Shown here: piece after piece, positions 4,783 through 6,324 of the stretch
Layout: every line of letters starts with the position of its first letter
Numbering within the stretch: the first letter of the stretch is position 1
Assembly (NCBI GenBank): GCA_964408185.1
Contig: CAYOYK010000095.1
Span: 1-6,324, forward strand
Direction: 5' to 3'
DNA from: CAYOYK01 sp964408185
GTDB taxonomy: Bacteria > Bacillota > Clostridia > Christensenellales > Aristaeellaceae
Length of the DNA: 6,324 nucleotides
Made by a program: the position numbers and the translations under genes
The notes under the pieces: generated by a model
Databases searched by the model: none
What the model saw: the letters and a program-made list of their open reading frames with translations, nothing else
Told to the model about the DNA's origin: nothing

Positions 4783-5661
4783 ATGTTCGATCTGTCAGGC
4801 TTCTATCAGGCTCGTTCCGTCGCGGACGCGCTGGACGCGCTCGCGCGCAGCGAGCGGGCGATCATTATCAGCGGCGGCACGGACGTGCTGGTGCAATGCC
4901 GCGAGGGGAAGCTGGCCGGGTGCGAGCTTGTGAGCGTGCACGGTCTGCCGGAGCTGATGGGCGCGCATACAGAGCCCGACGGCGCGCTGATAATCGGCGC
5001 GGCCACGCCCTTTGCGGAGGTAACGCGCAGCGAGGCCGTGCGCGCCTGCGCGCCGATGCTGGCCGCCGCCGCCGATACGGTGGGCGGGCCGCAGACGCGC
5101 GAGGCGGGCACCATCGGCGGGAACGTGTGCAACGGGGCCGTGAGCGCGGATACCGCGACCAGCCTGCTGTGCCATAACGCAGTGCTGCGGCTCAGGAGCG
5201 CATCCGGCGCGCGGGACGTGCCCCTGCGGGAGTTCTACACCGGGCCGGGCAAGACCGTGCGCCGCCGCGACGAGTTGCTGACGCAGATCGTCATCGCAAA
5301 GCGCGATTATGAGGGCTATTGCGGGCGATATCTCAAGTATGGCAAGCGCGAGGCGATGGAGATCACCACGCTGGGCTGCGCGGCGCTGCTCAAGCTGGGC
5401 GAGGACGGCCGCGTGGCCGACCTGCGGCTGGCCTTCGGCGTGGCCGCGCCCACGCCCAGCCGCTGCCCCGCCGCCGAGGCCCTCGCGGTCGGCAAGCCGT
5501 ACAGCGACGAGCTGGCCGACGCCATCGCCAAGGCCGCGCTGGACGAGCTGCATCCGCGCGATAGCTGGCGCGCCAGCAAGGCGTTCCGCGAGCAGCTGAT
5601 CGGAGAGCTGTGCCGCCGCGCCCTGCGCGAGGCGGCCACGCAGGCGGGAGGAGTACGCTGA
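4783..5661 (+). CDS. xdhB: Xanthine dehydrogenase, FAD-binding subunit XdhB
   Basis: This 292-residue flavoprotein subunit takes electrons from the Fe-S subunit and passes them to NAD+ or another acceptor. It opens with MFDLSGFYQARSVADALDAL, typical of the family. The PCMH-type FAD domain (about residues 1-170) shows SGGTDVL (30-36) and TIGGNVCNGAVSADTAT (110-126), the two flavin-contacting loops, plus FYTGPGK (151-157). The C-terminal domain of the CO dehydrogenase flavoprotein type (about 175-285) shows LAFGVAAPTPSRC and RDSWRASKAFR (259-269). Length equals that recalled for E. coli XdhB. There is no extra Fe-S insert of the kind seen in 4-hydroxybenzoyl-CoA reductase. The stop codon overlaps the xdhC start by one base (TGATG). 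Confidence 0.95.
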   Translation: MFDLSGFYQARSVADALDALARSERAIIISGGTDVLVQCREGKLAGCELVSVHGLPELMGAHTEPDGALIIGAATPFAEVTRSEAVRACAPMLAAAADTVGGPQTREAGTIGGNVCNGAVSADTATSLLCHNAVLRLRSASGARDVPLREFYTGPGKTVRRRDELLTQIVIAKRDYEGYCGRYLKYGKREAMEITTLGCAALLKLGEDGRVADLRLAFGVAAPTPSRCPAAEALAVGKPYSDELADAIAKAALDELHPRDSWRASKAFREQLIGELCRRALREAATQAGGVR

Positions 5662-6146
5662 TGATTGATGTATTGCGTTGTGTGGTCAACGGCCGAGAGA
5701 TCGAAACGCCGTTCGATCAGAGGGAATCGCTGCTGGAGGTTTTGCGCGAGCGGCTGGGCCTGACCAGCGTAAAGAAGGGCTGCGAGGTCGGCGAGTGCGG
5801 CGCGTGCACGGTGCTCATCGACGGGCACGCGGTGGATAGCTGCCTGTACTTGGCCGCTTGGGCGCAGGGCCGCCGCATCGTGACCGTGGAGGGCCTCAAG
5901 AGCCCGACGGGCGAGCTGAGCCCCGTGCAGCAGGCGTTTGTGGATGAGGCCGCGGTGCAGTGCGGCTTTTGCACGCCGGGCATCATCCTCACGGCCGTGG
6001 AGCTGCTGGAAAGCGGCAAGCGCTACACCCGCGACGAGCTGCGCAAGCTCATCAGCGGCCACCTGTGCCGCTGCACGGGCTACGAGAACATCCTCAACGC
6101 GCTGGAGAAGGTCGTCGGAACAACGGGTGCTAAAGCACCCTTGTAA
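5661..6146 (+). CDS. xdhC: Xanthine dehydrogenase, 2x[2Fe-2S] iron-sulfur subunit XdhC
   Basis: This 161-residue electron-transfer subunit carries two [2Fe-2S] clusters between the Mo and FAD subunits. The N-terminal plant-ferredoxin-type domain has CEVGECGACTVLIDG with Cys41, Cys46, Cys49 and the distal Cys61. The C-terminal helical domain has QCGFCTPG with Cys101 and Cys104, and LCRCTG with Cys136 and Cys138. All eight ligands are present. GGGAGGAG (5646-5653), inside the end of xdhB, lies 7 nt before the ATG, and the 1-nt overlap suggests coupled translation. The protein matches E. coli XdhC up to about residue 150. Its last residues, TTGAKAPL, and its stop codon come from the first unit of the 36-bp repeat that follows. 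The name should not be confused with the unrelated XdhC/CoxI Mo-cofactor insertion protein. Confidence 0.95.
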   Translation: MIDVLRCVVNGREIETPFDQRESLLEVLRERLGLTSVKKGCEVGECGACTVLIDGHAVDSCLYLAAWAQGRRIVTVEGLKSPTGELSPVQQAFVDEAAVQCGFCTPGIILTAVELLESGKRYTRDELRKLISGHLCRCTGYENILNALEKVVGTTGAKAPL

Positions 6147-6226
6147 GAGGGGACGACGGCGGGCGCTAAAGCGCCCTTGTGACAGGGGACGACGGCGGGC
6201 GCTAAAGCGCCCTTGTAAGAGGGGAC
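6125..6226 (+). repeat. 36-bp tandem repeat, nearly three units, with internal hairpins
   Basis: Hairpins of the form GGGCGC-TAAA-GCGCCC start at 6125 (GGGTGC/GCACCC variant), 6161 and 6197, exactly 36 nt apart, each followed by TTGT and a GAGGGGAC or CAGGGGAC linker. The third unit is about 30 bp long before the pattern changes. In the frame of xdhC the units read EGTTAGAKAPL followed by a stop codon (TAA, TGA, TAA). Similarity extends upstream into the xdhC codons from about 6116 with one codon missing. The first unit's stop ends xdhC. Compensatory changes in unit 1 (GGGTGC with GCACCC) keep its stem intact. Confidence 0.9.
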
Positions 6227-6235
6227 TTCGTCCCC
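6221..6235 (+). terminator. GGGGAC/GTCCCC hairpin closing the xdh operon, possible terminator
   Basis: GGGGAC (6221-6226) pairs perfectly with GTCCCC (6230-6235) across TTC. It follows the last 36-bp unit. There is no U-tract, so it could be a 3'-end stabiliser or the end of the repeat element rather than a true intrinsic terminator. Confidence 0.4.
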
Positions 6236-6244
6236 GGCCCACTC

Positions 6245-6292
6245 GGTTTGGTCGGCGCGGAACGCCTTGTCAGGCGCTCCGCTTGCCAAACC
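6245..6292 (+). other. Long imperfect hairpin downstream of the xdh operon
   Basis: GGTTTGG (6245-6251) pairs with CCAAACC (6286-6292). Inside an asymmetric internal loop, GCGGA pairs with TCCGC and CGCCT with AGGCG around a TGTC loop (6257-6282, one A/C mismatch). That makes 17 base pairs in total, with no U-tract after it. It may be a terminator-like or processing structure, or another dispersed palindrome. The remaining sequence to 6324 shows no gene start. Confidence 0.6.
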
Positions 6293-6324
6293 TCCCACCT
6301 GCGGGTCGCTTTGCCGCTGCGCGG

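Noticed and set aside
6125..6226. CRISPR array, because the repeat length of 36 bp is typical of CRISPR repeats
   Set aside because: The units are directly adjacent with no variable spacers, and no cas gene is present.
6080..6298. Minus-strand open frame with a 12-residue repeat KGALAPAVVP
   Set aside because: It begins with GTG without a ribosome binding site and is the antisense reading of the 36-bp repeat plus the xdhC end. The periodicity comes from the DNA repeat.

Overview
The window looks like part of the genome of a GC-rich, endospore-forming Clostridia-type Firmicute. It probably comes from a metagenome or draft assembly, because it contains a gap of exactly 100 Ns. The spore-former assignment rests on the pair spoIIGA-sigE, which encodes the mother-cell sigma factor pro-sigma-E and its processing protease and is known only from the endospore-forming lineage. 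The very high GC content and abundance of GC-rich intergenic repeats suggest a gut-type clostridial group, but family or genus cannot be resolved from this sequence.

Layout. Positions 1-185 hold a dispersed, hairpin-forming repeat with no gene. Positions 186-1741 (minus strand) hold spoIIGA and sigE, overlapping by 7 nt as a translationally coupled pair. Positions 1742-1940 form a divergent regulatory region with a perfect-consensus housekeeping promoter (TTGACA, 17 nt, TATAAT) pointing right. Positions 1941-6146 (plus strand) hold a three-subunit xanthine dehydrogenase in the E. coli order xdhA (molybdopterin subunit), xdhB (FAD subunit), xdhC (2x[2Fe-2S] subunit). xdhB and xdhC overlap by 1 nt, but xdhA and xdhB are separated by about 550 nt of repeats and the N gap. 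Positions 6147-6324 hold 36-bp tandem repeats, further hairpins and no recognisable gene.

How the genes work together. SpoIIGA and pro-sigma-E form the mother-cell switch of sporulation: SpoIIGA, in the septal membrane, removes the N-terminal pro-sequence of sigma-E. XdhABC should assemble into a soluble molybdenum hydroxylase in which electrons from hypoxanthine or xanthine oxidation at the Mo site pass through two Fe-S clusters to FAD. The two systems share only the divergent promoter region; nothing in the sequence shows a functional link.

The protein-coding content is conventional and I see no clear new multi-gene system. The unusual material is in the repeats. A roughly 160-bp structured element occurs in opposite orientation just after the stop codons of sigE and xdhA. 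A 71-bp tandem array contains the assembly gap exactly in phase. A 36-bp tandem repeat (12 codons, each unit carrying a stop codon) supplies the C-terminal residues and the stop codon of XdhC.
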